Assembly: GCF_963855985.1 (NCBI RefSeq)
Contig: NC_087093.1
Coordinates: 15,019,001-15,083,000, forward strand
Reading direction: 5' to 3'
DNA: 64,000 nt
DNA from: Ostrinia nubilalis
Lineage: Eukaryota; Arthropoda; Insecta; Lepidoptera; Crambidae
The notes under the pieces were generated by a model. That model saw nothing but the letters and a program-made list of their open reading frames with translations, had not been told where the DNA came from and ran no database searches. Each line of letters begins with the position of its first letter. Position 1 is the first letter of the stretch. The translations under genes and the position numbers were made by a program. Shown in pieces: positions 1-9,646 of the stretch.

Positions 1-284
1 GATTTGATTCACCAAATAATTTAGAGATATCAAGTAGATACAAGCAATGTTGCAAAGCTTAGTTACCCATTTGGGAATCAATTTGCAATAGCTGAGCTGT
101 TCTCGCACCGTTATTAAACTAAGCTTAGTATAAATTACTAATGTAGGTATTGTTTTGACTAATGCATCGCTTTGAATACAAGTAATTAGTAAATACACTG
201 CGTTATATGCGTTCTACACATCTAATTAATATTCAAATTATTAATCTTGTGCTAACATTTATGACTAACTAAATCTTATTTTAA

Positions 285-634
285 ACTAGCGGCCGCCCGC
301 GACTTCGTACGCGTGGATCCCGTTTTACCCCCTTCATCTATCTTACGCGGTTTAGATGTTTTCATACAAATGTTTTTTCCCGCTAACTCTCGTTCCCATG
401 GGAATTTTGCAATATCCTGTTGTAACTAAGCTTTAAGTTTACTAAGGTACCTGCATGCCAAATTTCAAGCGTCTAACTTAAGCGGTTTAGATTTTTCATA
501 CAAAAGGATTTTCCCGCTAATTCCTGTTCCCGTGGGAATTCCTAAATATACTATAACCTGCCCAGGAGTATGAAGAATAATTGTACCAAGTTTCGTTAAA
601 ATCCGTCAAGTAGTTTTTGTTTCTATAAGGAACA

Positions 635-669
<35 letters not shown>

Positions 670-793
670 AAAAATTTTACTGATTGCATTTTTGGCATCA
701 GTATCGATCACTAATCACCCCCTGATAGTTATTTTGAAAATATATTTCATGTACAGAATTGACCTCTTTATAGATTTATTATAAGTATAGATT
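285..793 (+). repeat. SINE-type retroposon with NotI-like GCGGCCGC head
   Basis: The repeat opens with ACTAGCGGCCGCCCGCGACT, runs through a body with two copies of a TTCCCGCTAA...GTTCCC.TGGGAATT block, and carries the motif TTTCGTTAAAATCCGTCAAG before a (GACA)n run and a tail ending TTATTATAAGTATAGAT. This head-body-tail order is the usual layout of lepidopteran SINE-like retroposons and of the LINE tails that mobilise them. A related head lies in the opposite orientation at 4056-4234. The family name is not certain. Confidence 0.7.
637..671. repeat. (GACA)n microsatellite
   Basis: About eight GACA units, part of the 3' region of the enclosing SINE-type repeat rather than an independent locus. 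Confidence 0.85.
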
Positions 794-820
794 ATTTTCA
801 AGGTAAATACCATCCCTCTC

Positions 821-929
821 TCTGATGTGTCGCTGTGCCCTTGAAGGGCGTCACATGTATACCTCTATTTTGCAACAACATAGAAATTGGAATGTAACAT
901 GCAATAAACGTTTTGAATTTGAATTTGAA
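821..929 (+). repeat. LINE 3' end with (ATTTGA) tail
   Basis: A short 3'-UTR-like stretch ends in CAATAAACG followed by TTTGAATTTGAATTTGAA, the AATAAA-plus-hexamer tail seen on Jockey-type lepidopteran LINE ends. No coding sequence is attached, so this is a strongly 5'-truncated copy. Confidence 0.45.
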
Positions 930-936
930 AACAGAA

Positions 937-1003
937 GAAGTCCATTGCAGGACAAAATGCCTTTCCCGAGGATTTCAACGTAGGTACGGTCTTGCGCTGC
1001 CCT
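937..1003 (-). repeat. Degenerate RTE-type LINE 3' fragment
   Basis: GTCCATTGCAGGACAAAATG followed by a CCTTTCCCGAGGATTTC-like stretch and GGTCTTGCGCTGCCC matches, with substitutions, the better preserved minus-strand RTE end at 39561-39775. The copy is heavily decayed and has no reading frame. Confidence 0.5.
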
Positions 1004-1082
1004 ATCCCATGTTTCCCGTGACTTTCACTTATCAAATAACTATGTTTATTATAAAGACTTCGTTACCCTTGAAAACAAGGTT

Positions 1083-1216
1083 GACAATAGTAACTGAGTT
1101 TCTTACCCTGCTTCTTCTCAGCACTGGCACTGGGCCATTTATTATCCCGAAGCAGTGGCAGGGTTAAGTAATATGGGACGTCTAAAAGAACTTTTTAAAA
1201 ACCTACTCGCAAAATA
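1083..1216 (+). repeat. LINE 3' end (ACTGAGTTTCTT family)
   Basis: The segment carries AACTGAGTTTCTTACC, CTTCTTCTCAGCACTGG, GGGTTAAGTAATATGGGACG and a final AAATAAATGAATTTGAATT tail. A second copy with the same order of motifs is at 49740-49880. This is characteristic of the 3' UTR of a common lepidopteran Jockey-type LINE. Only the tail is present. Confidence 0.6.
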
Positions 1217-1715
1217 AATGAATTTGAATTATGTCAGGTACTTATTGCTCATAGAGAAATAAAGATTCCATTACGATTAAAATAGAGCCGTTTATGCTCT
1301 GTCTCATTTTAAATTAACCACCCCTACCTTTCTCTTATGAGTAGATCTGTGGGCTTAGTTTCGTACAACAGAATTGCCATTTGCAACCAATATTAAACAT
1401 GTTAAGTCTTTCCAAATCCTCTGGATTATTATAATCAAATTCATTGAATATTAATCACTAACGTGAGCGACACCTCCGCCTTGGTTCATTACTATTTATC
1501 AGTGTGGAATCACCAGATCAGAGGGTACGATTCTGGAATTGAATTTATGGTTATTATCGATATACTAGTTTACGATTATGATATTCGAGTGCGTCTCTAT
1601 TTTTGCTGCTACAAAATTGTTTGATGCCAAAGTATTTTTATACTCAGTTTGCTTATACATTTTATAAATTTATTCGTCAGTACATTGAAGAATAATTCGT
1701 TCATTTTAATCTAAT
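1217..1715. other. Unassigned AT-rich stretch
   Basis: I see no reading frame of substance and no recognisable repeat here. Confidence 0.5.
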
Positions 1716-1822
1716 GCCATCCTTCTGCTGGAGTAACGCTTTCCCTGAAGATATATTATCAACAATGGCTGCTGGACCTGTGCTCTTGCATCCAGATGTT
1801 TTCCGCGACCTTCGCCATAAGT
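1716..1822 (-). repeat. Degenerate RTE-type LINE 3' fragment
   Basis: CTTCTGCTGGAG, CCTGTGCTCTTGCATCCAG and TTTTCCGCGACCTTCGCC keep the order of the RTE 3' end on the minus strand (compare 39561-39775 and 45775-45875), with many substitutions. Confidence 0.4.
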
Positions 1823-2310
1823 ATATTTATTTACAATTAGACTATTTTTAACTACCGCCATTCAGAAAATAATATTTATTGATGTTCATGTTTTATAAAA
1901 AGGAAGTGATCGGAAACAGAACAACAATAAAAAAACCTTGAATTGGTGTAGGTACTTGTTTCAAGTTATCGCCCAAATAGTTGTATATGAAAATTGAAAT
2001 ACGAATTACCTTGTGAATAATTTCTAAACATGTCTAAAACATGCACAGAAACAGAATCAGTACCCAAATTCAAATGTCAGAACCATATAATAAATATTTA
2101 AACGGTTTCCCGGTATTAGTTTACAATACAAATCTGCTACGTTTTAGTGATTCAGTAATAATTATTAATTTATACAATTCAAACTCGCTCGCAATATGGT
2201 TGGAATAATCAAATTTGTACAATGCAATGATCAGACTCATTGTTTTTATTTTAACTATGTGTTTTATTACAAAATGTTTTTTGTAGGAGGTAAATTTGTC
2301 TGCCACTAGG
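1823..2310. other. Unassigned AT-rich stretch
   Basis: Nothing recognised. It contains short AT-rich open frames only. Confidence 0.5.
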
Positions 2311-2454
2311 CACCTACAAGGTGGACCGACGACATCATAAAGGTAGCAGGAAAGCGCTGGGCGCAGGCCGCTACCAATCGATCAACATGGAAAGCATTGG
2401 GGGAGGCCTTTGTTCAGCAGTGGACGTCCTACGTCTGAAATGATGATGATGATG
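2311..2454 (+). repeat. RTE-type LINE 3' end with (ATG)n tail
   Basis: The plus strand encodes TRWTDDIIKVAGKRWAQA, then RSTWKALGEAFVQQWTS, the last residues of a lepidopteran RTE-type ORF, followed by CTGAAATGATGATGATGATG. Truncation leaves only about 45 codons. The trinucleotide tail is typical of this LINE group. Confidence 0.8.
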
Positions 2455-2458
2455 AAAT

Positions 2459-2604
2459 TAGTCTGACTCTAGTTCGTTTACGGATCTAATAATTTCTGAT
2501 TCGATCTCGTAAAGCAACACCGAGCATAGCCCTTTCCATAGCACGCTGTTCAACTTTGAGCTTCTTTATGAAACCTATAGTGAGAGGCCTCGTTTCAGAG
2601 CCAC
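2459..2604 (-). pseudogene. RTE-type reverse transcriptase C-terminal fragment
   Basis: Read on the minus strand, the frame gives IGFIKKLKVEQRAMERAMLG, then VALRDRIRN, then a stop and a few more matching residues. QRAMERAMLGV.LRDRIRN is the conserved stretch just upstream of the KWQWAGHI segment in lepidopteran RTE-type LINEs. It lies tail-to-tail with the RTE end at 2311-2454, so it is a separate insertion. Only about 45 codons survive and the function is lost. Confidence 0.75.
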
Positions 2605-2612
2605 TCTGGTTA

Positions 2613-3140
2613 CACAGTTACTGTTTTGGATTAATATGTTGGATTGTTTTTTGCTTTCAGTCTCTTTTGACAGCTCAGTTCTAGATCCTGGCCACTCATG
2701 TTTGAATCGACTCTCATAATAATAATAATCACTTGAATTAGAATCGAGTTATTACAGCCTTATAAACGTTGAAACCAATACAATACACACTGCTATCGGT
2801 ATGTTTGTAACTTTTTTCACATAAAGACTTCTTTGTCTTTTAAACATACAAAGGCGGCAGGCACAATAACAAATTTGGCACAAAAGAAAAACCTGCCTAA
2901 AGAGAATTTCCCCTAGGGCTCCTGCGGCAACGAAGCTTATTGCTACTATCGAAAATTCTTATACTACGCACGTGTATTTTAAATATAGAAGTCCTTGTAA
3001 ATCTGGGACGAGATGGTACCTATTTATTTTTTATCGATAAAAAATAATTAAATAAATAAATTTTCATCTGAATCTCATCTCTAAATCTAAATCTGAGTTT
3101 CAAAACAGTAAGTAAGTTTAACATAGCATATGATACCGTA
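2613..3140. other. Unassigned stretch with a small AT palindrome
   Basis: No gene seen. Positions 3024-3047 form a perfect 24-bp palindrome centred on ATCGAT (TTATTTTTTATC and its complement). Confidence 0.5.
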
Positions 3141-3232
3141 GGCTGGGCTGCACCATCTTACTCGAACAAACGTCAAAAATCTGTCATACTCCATACAAAA
3201 AGCACCAGTTACCGTTAAATTTATGTGGTGTT
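3141..3232. repeat. MITE, GGCTGGGTTGCACCA family (copy 1, right end lost)
   Basis: GGCTGGGCTGCACCATCTTA, then AACGTCAAAAATCTGTCA and CTCCATACAAAAAGCACC follow the order seen in copies at 50836-50954 and 53704-53816. Those copies end in the complementary CAGCCT terminus; here the right terminus is eroded. Confidence 0.7.
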
Positions 3233-3430
3233 TGTACTTAAATTGACAAATGTTTTAGAGAATTTGTCGTAATCTTTTTTTACCCTGCCATCAATTTGAG
3301 GTAAGCGAAGATATTGAAAAAAAAAGGTGCAGTCCTGTTGTCCCCCCTGGTTGGCCCCCCTGGGGGAGCCAACAGGATTTCGAAATCCTGTTGTCCCCCC
3401 TGGCTAGGGGAGACAACAGGACTAGATTTT

Positions 3431-3840
3431 CAACCGACTTCAAAAAAGGAGGAGGTTCTCAATTCGACCCGTATGTTTTTTTTTTCTATGTTTGTTACGC
3501 GATAACTCCGCCAATTATGAACCGATTTGAACAAATCTTTTTTCGGCGTATAGGTAATACCTCAAGAGTGGTCCCATTTAAATTTAATAATAGAAAAAAC
3601 AACCCCCAAGGGTGGAAAATTGGGGATGAACTTTTTTATACGCAATATCTCCGCCGATTATAAATCAATTTGAACGATTATTTTTTTGTTGAATAGGTAT
3701 TATCAAAAGGGTGGTTTCATGCGAATTTGAAGAAAATATTTCACCCCAAGGGTGGAAAATTGGGGATGAACTTTTTTATACGCAATATTTTTAATTTTTA
3801 GTTTTTTTAATATGTATTCACGCATTTGAAGTCGGTTTTA
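3431..3840. mobile_element. MITE with AACCGACTTCAAA terminal inverted repeats
   Basis: The left end AACCGACTTCAAAAAAGG and the right end TTTGAAGTCGGTTTT are inverted repeats. Two internal copies of CAAGGGTGGAAAATTGGGG are present. The element sits in the left arm of the fold-back unit, at a site that is uninterrupted in the right arm (about 5140-5150), which shows that it inserted after the arms formed. Confidence 0.75.
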
Positions 3841-4055
3841 TTTTTAAAAAAAGTTATTTAATCAATGATTTGAGGACTGTTGTCCCCCCTGGCAAACATG
3901 ATTTAAAAGCCATATATTTTTATACCATAATTTTTGAAATACTGGAAGTACTTGACTGAATGCCAAATTGCCAAGCCAAACTGAATAACCGTTTGTTAAA
4001 TAATAATTACCATTTTGATAACGAAAAAAATAAGGTGTTGGTGCCGATACTGACA

Positions 4056-4234
4056 CCTACAAACTTGAAATTTGGCAGGTAGGTTCCTTATAGAGTATAG
4101 ACATATGCAAAGAACGGATTTTATTTAACTATTTATTTAAGGATATGAAATAATACGAAGGATATAATAGGATGTTACGAAATTCCACACATAAGGGGGT
4201 AAAACGGACTCCACGCATACGAAGTCGCTTGCGG
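4056..4234 (-). repeat. SINE-type head, GCGGCCGC family, minus strand
   Basis: On the minus strand the sequence starts CTAGCGGCCGCAAGCGACTT, continues GTGGAGTCCGTTTTACCCCC and ends near ACCTGCCAAATTTCAAG. It matches the head and mid-body of the repeat at 285-793. It is 5'-complete and 3'-truncated. Confidence 0.65.
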
Positions 4235-4311
4235 CCGCTAGTTGAATCACTGAGCAAGTGTTGAATATTATGATTAATTTAAAATTATGCAGTTTTAGCG
4301 TCCTATCTACT

Positions 4312-4449
4312 AATAAGTATTATAAATGTCAAAGTTTGTGAGTATGGATGTTTGATACTCTTTCACGTATTTAAAAACTACTAAACGGATTTTTAGTAAA
4401 CTTTACAGAAGATAATATTTTTTATACATGTGAATAGCATACCTTTAAC
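4312..4449 (-). repeat. SINE/LINE tail, minus strand
   Basis: ACTAATAAGTATTATAAATG followed by CAAAGTTTGTGAGTATGGATG and ACTACTAAACGGATTTT is the reverse complement of the shared lepidopteran tail (compare 22745-22948). No head is present. Confidence 0.65.
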
Positions 4450-4655
4450 TTAGATTTTGCCCACGGTTTTGTCTGTGTAAAATTTTGTCTGTCACTGAAA
4501 AAAATATAAGAGCGCCTTCCTGTTTCAAAAACTGGCATAAAAACTATCCCACGTCCTCTCTTTACCACTATCTCTTTACCAAATATCAAAATCGGTTCAA
4601 TGGTTTAGGCGTGAATTCGTAACAGACAGACAGATAAAGTTTTTCGCATTTACTT
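4450..4655 (+). repeat. SINE (CGCGG-head / GACAGACAGA tail type)
   Basis: The head TTTTGCCCACGGTTTTGTC is followed by AACTATCCCACGTCC, AAAATCGGTTCAATGGTTTA, CAGACAGACAGA and CGCATTTACTTAATACTA, the ordinary order of a lepidopteran tRNA-type SINE. Confidence 0.65.
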
Positions 4656-4656
4656 A

Positions 4657-4862
4657 ATACTAGCTGACCCGGCGAACTTTGTTCCGCCTTAATGGCAATA
4701 AATAAGCAGACTTTTTTTTAAATTTCGAATGGGATAAAAAGTATCCTATGTCCTTCTCCTGCCTCTAAACTACCTCCCTGACAATTTTCAGCTAAATCGG
4801 TTCAGCCGTTCTTGAGTTATAAGTGGAGTAACTAACACGACTTTCTTTTATATATTAGATTA
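4657..4862 (+). repeat. SINE with GACCCGGCGAACTTTGTTCC head
   Basis: CTAGCTGACCCGGCGAACTT and TTCCGCC start the copy. GTATCCTATGTCC and AAATCGGTTCAGCCGTTCTT follow, and it ends in TTTTATATATTAGATTA. This head is very widespread in Lepidoptera. The copy looks nearly full length. Confidence 0.75.
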
Positions 4863-5205
4863 TTTAGTAGGGATAATTCATTAAGATTTTTTTAAAAGCA
4901 AGTAAAGCAGATTTTGGAATAGTCAGAAATAGTACCGGTACCAACTACTTATATTTTTTTCGTTAACAAAATGTTAATAATTATTTGACATACGTTTAGG
5001 TATTTAGTTTGGCAATAAGTATGGCATTCAGTCAGGTAATCCATTTTCAGTTCATCTTAAAAGTTATAAAAATATATGGCTTCTAAATACTCAATGTTTG
5101 CCAGGGGGGACAACAGTCCTCAAATCATTGATTAAAAATCTAGGATTTCGAAATCCTGTTGGCTCCCCCAGGGGGGCCAAGCAGGGGGGACAACAGGACT
5201 GCACC

Positions 5206-5520
5206 AAAAAAAACCCACTCTTTTGTACTACAAGCAACTCGAGATAAACTTGGTAATTTCTGAGAAAACGCTCTCAAAGCTTACAATTTCTGATGATTAC
5301 AAATTCAAAATTATTGTGAACCACAAGTTACGTAGGATGAAAATAAATCTGCCGCGTTCCGTCTCGTGTGCGTATAGTTAATTCCCTGTTGTTTTAACAC
5401 ATATCTACCTAACTTTTCAGACAACAAATATTACAAATATTATAAAGCTGAAATGATTGCATAAAGAGTTTAGTCGGCTTAAAAAAAAATATTTAGTGTT
5501 AGATAGCTTAGAATTGTGAA
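5206..5520. other. Unassigned stretch
   Basis: Nothing recognised between the fold-back element and the next RTE tail. Confidence 0.5.
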
Positions 5521-5522
5521 TA

Positions 5523-5582
5523 TCCTTGGGGGAGGCCTTTGTCCAGCAGTGGACGTCTTTCGGCTGAAACGAAAGAACGAAC
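5523..5582 (+). repeat. RTE-type LINE 3' terminus with (CGAA)n tail
   Basis: TTGGGGGAGGCCTTTGTCC, AGCAGTGGACGTCTTTCGG and GCTGAAACGAAAGAACGAACG form the 3' end of a second RTE subfamily, distinguished from the ATG-tailed one by its CGAA-type tail. Confidence 0.7.
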
Positions 5583-6016
5583 GTTAGATAGCTAGCTCAT
5601 TTATCGATAAAGGTTATACAGCCAATAGGGGCGGAGCAGAAAAGAAAAATGTTGCAAAAACGGGACATATTATTTAAACTATTTTAACGCGTCTGAAGTC
5701 GTGAACACAGTCATAGATACAAAAATCCTCAATATTGTAACGTGGCAAGTAATGTCAATCCACCGCTTCCACCAATCAGACTTGCAATGTTTATAATGGC
5801 ACTTTGGGGCACAACCGGACGGGGGCCAAATTAAAAAAGTTGAAACGTGCCCCGGCGTATGCAAATAGAGGAAAGTTTCCGATGCGTGAGTTCACAGATG
5901 GATACGGTGGTAGCAAAGACAAAACAGCCATGTCATTCGCTATGAACTCTCTTAAAACTTCTACATAGTAGCGTTCTTACAGAGTGTGAGCATCAATCTT
6001 TGGTTTCAGATTCTTA
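5583..6016. other. Unassigned stretch
   Basis: I see only a short minus-strand open frame of about 60 codons with no recognisable motif. Confidence 0.4.
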
Positions 6017-6226
6017 GGGCTCTTTCAAATTAGATCTGTTTAAAGAAGCACGTCAGTCATGAGCTTGCAAGACCGCACACTAGCTGTTGATAATTGTTAT
6101 TTTTCTTAGTTGAGTACACTCAACTAAGAAAAATAACAATTATCAACAGCTAGTCACAATACATTGTGTCATAGAATTTTCTTTGTCTAGTCCTGCAAAC
6201 GGACATCTAACTTATTGAAAGAGTCC
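6017..6226. mobile_element. MITE with central 74-bp palindrome
   Basis: The ends GGGCTCTTTCAA and TTGAAAGAGTCC are imperfect inverted repeats, extended by AGAT/ATCT motifs. At the centre, 6080-6115 and 6118-6153 are perfect 36-bp complements separated by two bases. The flanks TTA and TTT are compatible with a decayed 3-bp TWA duplication (PIF/Harbinger-like), but this is weak. Confidence 0.7.
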
Positions 6227-7039
6227 TTTTTAAAGAGACTTGCTTTATTTGAATTTAGCGTCTTACTACATTAGGTAACTGTTTTTTAGCCACTGTATTC
6301 ACCTATTCATCATCAAAAGCACTATCGGCTTTACTCCTATTAGAACGAAACATTTTCATACTCTAAATTAACTTAACAATATAATTATCTCGTAAATCCC
6401 ACACCATTACAACATTGTCTGTCCGTTCTACTTTAGCTACAGATACGGTTCACTTTTGGTAAACTTTTTCTAGTGGATAGATTGGATGCGTCTTTTTAAT
6501 GCAGAGTTCCGTACCCCTCTTGGGTGTAGGCACAAAATATAACAGAAGGAAAACTCATGTATGTACTTCGTTTTGCATACCTGCGCTCGGCCGTCGCGCT
6601 AGGGTTGTCTTGTTATGTGTTGCGTTTATTTCGTTATGATAGAAAAATGCAACTCTTAATACTATGGAAGAAAGACAATAACAGATATCCACATTATCCA
6701 CGTATAATTATGTAGTTATGTTTAGTACGTTATTATTATAGTAATAGTTTACAAACAAATACACGAGAAGGAAGTAGTATCACGCAGTATGTAGTTGAGT
6801 GGTCGACACTATTATCCAATAATTCCTAGAACCTCTTTAAAACACTTAGATATTCCTAATAATTGAGTTGGATTTCAATTTGTCAACGTTAAACGAACTA
6901 TTGAAATACAAATAAATACCTTACTTACCTCTCGGAATCAAGTGGTAGTTTAAAAAACGAAAATTTAGTTTTTAATGTTGAGTGTAAGCAACCATCTACT
7001 AATGTTATAATACCCCTTTTTTGTTATTCACTCATTTTC
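6227..7039. other. Unassigned stretch
   Basis: AT-rich DNA without recognised repeats or coding signal. Confidence 0.5.
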
Positions 7040-7260
7040 GCACAAACAAAATAGTTTCACAAACGCGTGAGCAGCGTCACTCAAGCGAACGCAGTCGCGC
7101 CTCGCATTCGTCCAAGACAGTCTTGATCGCGCGTACGTGAGCGGTGTCTATGTGTGCGTGGCTCGAGCGCGCTTAGTATGGAGTTTACCTTCTGTTATTA
7201 TTTTGTGGTGTAGGTTTGATCGCGCTCGCCTTGATTTAGTCGGGTTTTGTACGTGTTTGA
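7040..7260 (+). promoter_or_regulatory. CpG-rich promoter-like patch
   Basis: This block is far richer in CG dinucleotides than its surroundings (repeated GCGAACGC, GTCGCGCC, GATCGCGCG, GCTCGAGCGCGC). It matches no repeat elsewhere in the window, and no TATA box is evident. It could be a non-coding first exon or promoter of an unseen gene, or simply a young GC-rich insertion. The orientation is a guess. Confidence 0.25.
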
Positions 7261-7796
7261 TTAGTACAAACGTTTTCATCCACTTACTGTGCTTGTTCTT
7301 TTTTTTTAACCTTGTCAAGTCTTGTTTGTTTTTATTTTAAAAAAATGTTTCTGATAAAAAATTACACTTGTGATCTTTATGGCGTACAACGTGTTAAGCA
7401 AAACAAAGATTAATAAATAGGTAAACAAATATTTTTTAAATTGTCAAACAATAATAAAAGGTAAACTATTATGAATATTGCCTTTGAAATAATACACTCA
7501 GCGGCACGGAATTTGGCCCAAGCCTAAACAACCAGATATGAGGCCAAATAGGTGTTGTATACCTAAGTTTCGTGTGACATGTTAACAGAACATTTGTTTT
7601 TGTTAATTTAAGAGGCTAGATTAATAAAAAAATGCGTCTGTTTAACTTTTTTGACTCTAGAAACGCATTTCGTTGTTGGAGCGTAAAGAGTACGGGTAAG
7701 TTTAAATTCGATATTAAATGTTGTAAGGGTTTGGCGTTTTGTTTTTTGTTTCTAAATTAATCTTAGGGTTATTCTCGTTTCCATAATTTGAGAATA

Positions 7797-8337
7797 ATGT
7801 CCATTACTTCAGCTCAAGTTGCTCAAATAGTGTTGCTTAGAAGTCAAGGGTGTATGCAGCGGGAGATGGCTGAAACTTTGAATTTATAGCGTACAAACTT
7901 AAGATACACGTTAAAAAGGCATGACCAGATCGCCTTTTACACAAGAAGACCAAGAAGTGGGGAATTAAGGAGTAAATCAGCTCGCGATGACCCTATAATC
8001 GTGCTTGCAATATCAAGAAATCGGGTTCTCACTACGTTTGAGATACGCCAGCGTTTACAAACAGCAAGCCCAGTGAATGTTAGTGAGCACACAATAAGAA
8101 GAAGGATGGAGGATCATAACCTGCATACTCGAAGACCAGCTCGAGGACCAGAACTTCTCCGATACCTCCGCGAAGTGCGACTTACGTTTTCTAGAGAACA
8201 TGCAAATTGGGCGCAAGGCTAATGGAGTAAAGTTCTATGGATCGATGATTGCAGAGTCACCTTAAGAGCTCCAGACGGCCGTGGAAGTGTATAGAGAAGG
8301 TGCGGAGAAGAGTTTCTACGCAAACAGACAGTTTTCA
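7797..8337 (+). pseudogene. Tc1-type transposase, left-arm copy
   Basis: The frame opens with MSITSAQVAQIVLLRSQG, a helix-turn-helix N-terminus. It has a TAG at 7887 where the opposite arm has TGG (Trp), continues through the second DNA-binding region (TIRRRMEDHNLHTRRPARGP) to a TAA at 8220, and then reads on in frame as WSKVLWIDDCRVTLRAPDGR. The last part corresponds to the Tc1 first-aspartate motif (usual form W..V.FSDE.R..L...DGR.RV). The DDE core beyond the first acidic residue is absent. It is inactive because of stops and truncation. Confidence 0.85.
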
Positions 8338-8353
8338 TAAAGAGTTTACTCCA

Positions 8354-8779
8354 TTAGTCTAACGTACAATTTGCATGTTCTCTAGAAAACGTAAGTCGCA
8401 CTTCGCGAAGGTATCGGAGAAGTTCTGGTCCTCGAGCTGGTCTTCGAGTATGCAGGTTATGATCCTCCATCCTTCTTCTTATTGTGTACTCACTAACATT
8501 CACTAGGCTTGTTGTTCGTAAACGCTGACGTATCTCAAACGTAGTGAGAACCCGATTTCTTGATATTGCAAGCACGATAATCGGGTCATCGCGCGCTGAT
8601 TTACTCCTTAATTCCCCACTTCTTGGTCTTCTTGTGTAAAAGGCGGTATGGTCATGCCTTTTTAACGTGTATCTTAAGTTTGTACGCCATAAATTGAAAG
8701 TTTCAGCCATCTCCCGCTGTATACGCCCTTGACTTCTAAGCAGCACTATTTGAGCAACTTGAGCTGAAGTAATGGACAT
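8354..8779 (-). CDS. Truncated Tc1-type transposase, right-arm copy
   Basis: This is an uninterrupted 141-codon frame on the minus strand beginning at the ATG at 8779, the position matching the left-arm ATG at 7797. It encodes the bipartite DNA-binding region: an N-terminal HTH (SITSAQVAQIVLLRSQGRIQ), a basic GRPR-like linker region (FYTRRPRSGELRSKS) and a second HTH (EIRQRLRTTSLVNVSEYTIR). It stops just after REHAN. The catalytic domain is missing. A product, if made, could only bind element termini and might act as a dominant repressor; that is inference. More likely it is a relic that happens to be stop-free. Confidence 0.7.
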   Translation of the reverse strand: MSITSAQVAQIVLLRSQGRIQREMAETFNLWRTNLRYTLKRHDHTAFYTRRPRSGELRSKSARDDPIIVLAISRNRVLTTFEIRQRLRTTSLVNVSEYTIRRRMEDHNLHTRRPARGPELLRYLREVRLTFSREHANCTLD

Positions 8780-9084
8780 TATTCTCAAATTATGGAAACG
8801 AGAATAACCCTAAGATTAATTTAAAAACAAAAAACAAAACGCCAAACCCTTACAACATTTAATATCGAATTTAAACTTACCCGTACTCTTTACGCTCCAA
8901 CAACGAAATTAGTTTCTAGAGTCAAAAAAGTTAAACTGACGCATTTTTTTTATTATTCTAGCCTCTTAAATTAACAAAAACAAATGTTCTGTTAACATGT
9001 CACACGAAACTTAGGTATACAACACCTATTTGGCCTCATATCTGGTTGTTTAGGCTTGGGCCAAATTCCGTGCCGCTGAGTGTA

Positions 9085-9540
9085 TTTATCAAACAGAAAA
9101 ATAAGTAGAGTAGCGGCTGAAAATTTATTAATACTTAGTAAAATTAATATTTTTTTGGAAGATTTCAGGCAAACATCTAATTACTTGCGTCCAACATAAT
9201 ATGTAAGTCGCAAACAAAATGAATGATTTTGAAATTAATAAAATTAAAATTCTTGGTAAATTAATTCTTATTTTAAACAGACAACAGCCAATATTAATTA
9301 AGCTTTTTTACTCTAACGCTTCAAAAATAAATAGCCATTTATGATTAAAAAAGCCGTTGCCAATTTTAGTTCTAACCGAGGTATCTCCTTCTAATCAAAC
9401 TGTGTAGTTTTAATTTTATGTTCGAACCAAATAAATGTTTTTCTTTCTAAAAAAAAATCATAAACCAATCCTTAAAATGTTAACGAGACATTCTGATTAC
9501 ACGTATAAACATGATTACAAGTAATAGACACCGGTTTCCG
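9085..9540. other. Unassigned AT-rich stretch
   Basis: No gene, hairpin or repeat recognised. Confidence 0.5.
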
Positions 9541-9645
9541 ATTTAATTCGTCCGCCGGCAATTAAAAGGGATAAGCGCCAATAAAAGTCTGGGATGGGGT
9601 TATAAATTGATCAATTTGTGGGAGCTGCGCCAATATATCGGCGGC
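9541..9645. promoter_or_regulatory. Motif-rich possible enhancer block
   Basis: A compact block combines GC-rich words with homeodomain-like sites: GCAATTAAAAGGG, GCCAATAAAAGTC, TTGATCAATTTG and CCAATATATCGGCGGCCGG. It matches no repeat in the window. The composition resembles insect non-coding regulatory DNA, but there is no comparative support here. Confidence 0.2.
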
Positions 9646-9646
9646 C

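Larger units (their letters stand above)
3326..5205. mobile_element. Fold-back element with GC-rich subrepeats
   Basis: The ends are inverted copies: GGTGCAGTCCTGTTGTCCCC at 3326 and its complement ending at 5205. Similarity between the arms continues inward through the GGATTTCGAAATCC motif, the ATCAATGATTTGAGGACTG motif, the GCCATATATTTTTATA motif and a CGAAAAAAATA motif, to about 4055 on the left and about 4920 on the right. The left arm is longer because it carries a MITE at 3431-3840 and an extra local hairpin at 3382-3418. The loop holds SINE copies. No transposase is seen, so the superfamily is undetermined; the element is non-autonomous. Confidence 0.75.
7495..9082. mobile_element. Palindromic Tc1-type transposon (first of three)
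   Basis: The terminal inverted repeats start CACTCAGCGGCACGGAATTT and are flanked by TA on both sides (7493-7494 and 9083-9084). The inverted arms are 7495-8237 and 8340-9082, 743 bp each, nearly identical, with a spacer of about 102 bp. Each arm is the 5' half of a Tc1 element: terminus, 5' UTR and transposase N-terminus. The spacer continues the left transposase copy through the first catalytic aspartate region. No 3' half is present, so it cannot encode an active transposase. Confidence 0.9.

Noticed and set aside
637..671. Regular short repeats here and at 47084-47141 considered as a CRISPR array
   Set aside because: They are simple tetranucleotide microsatellites inside retroposons, without spacers, in a eukaryotic genome.
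285..4234. Inverted GCGGCCGC heads that could be terminal inverted repeats of one 3.9-kb element
   Set aside because: Each head continues into its own SINE-type body, bodies differ in length, and a different fold-back element begins between them, so they are two independent insertions facing each other.
7137..7340. 67-codon plus-strand frame in the CpG-rich patch
   Set aside because: It begins at GTG, ends in a T-rich Phe/Leu run, and shows no motif, so I treat the patch only as possible regulatory DNA.
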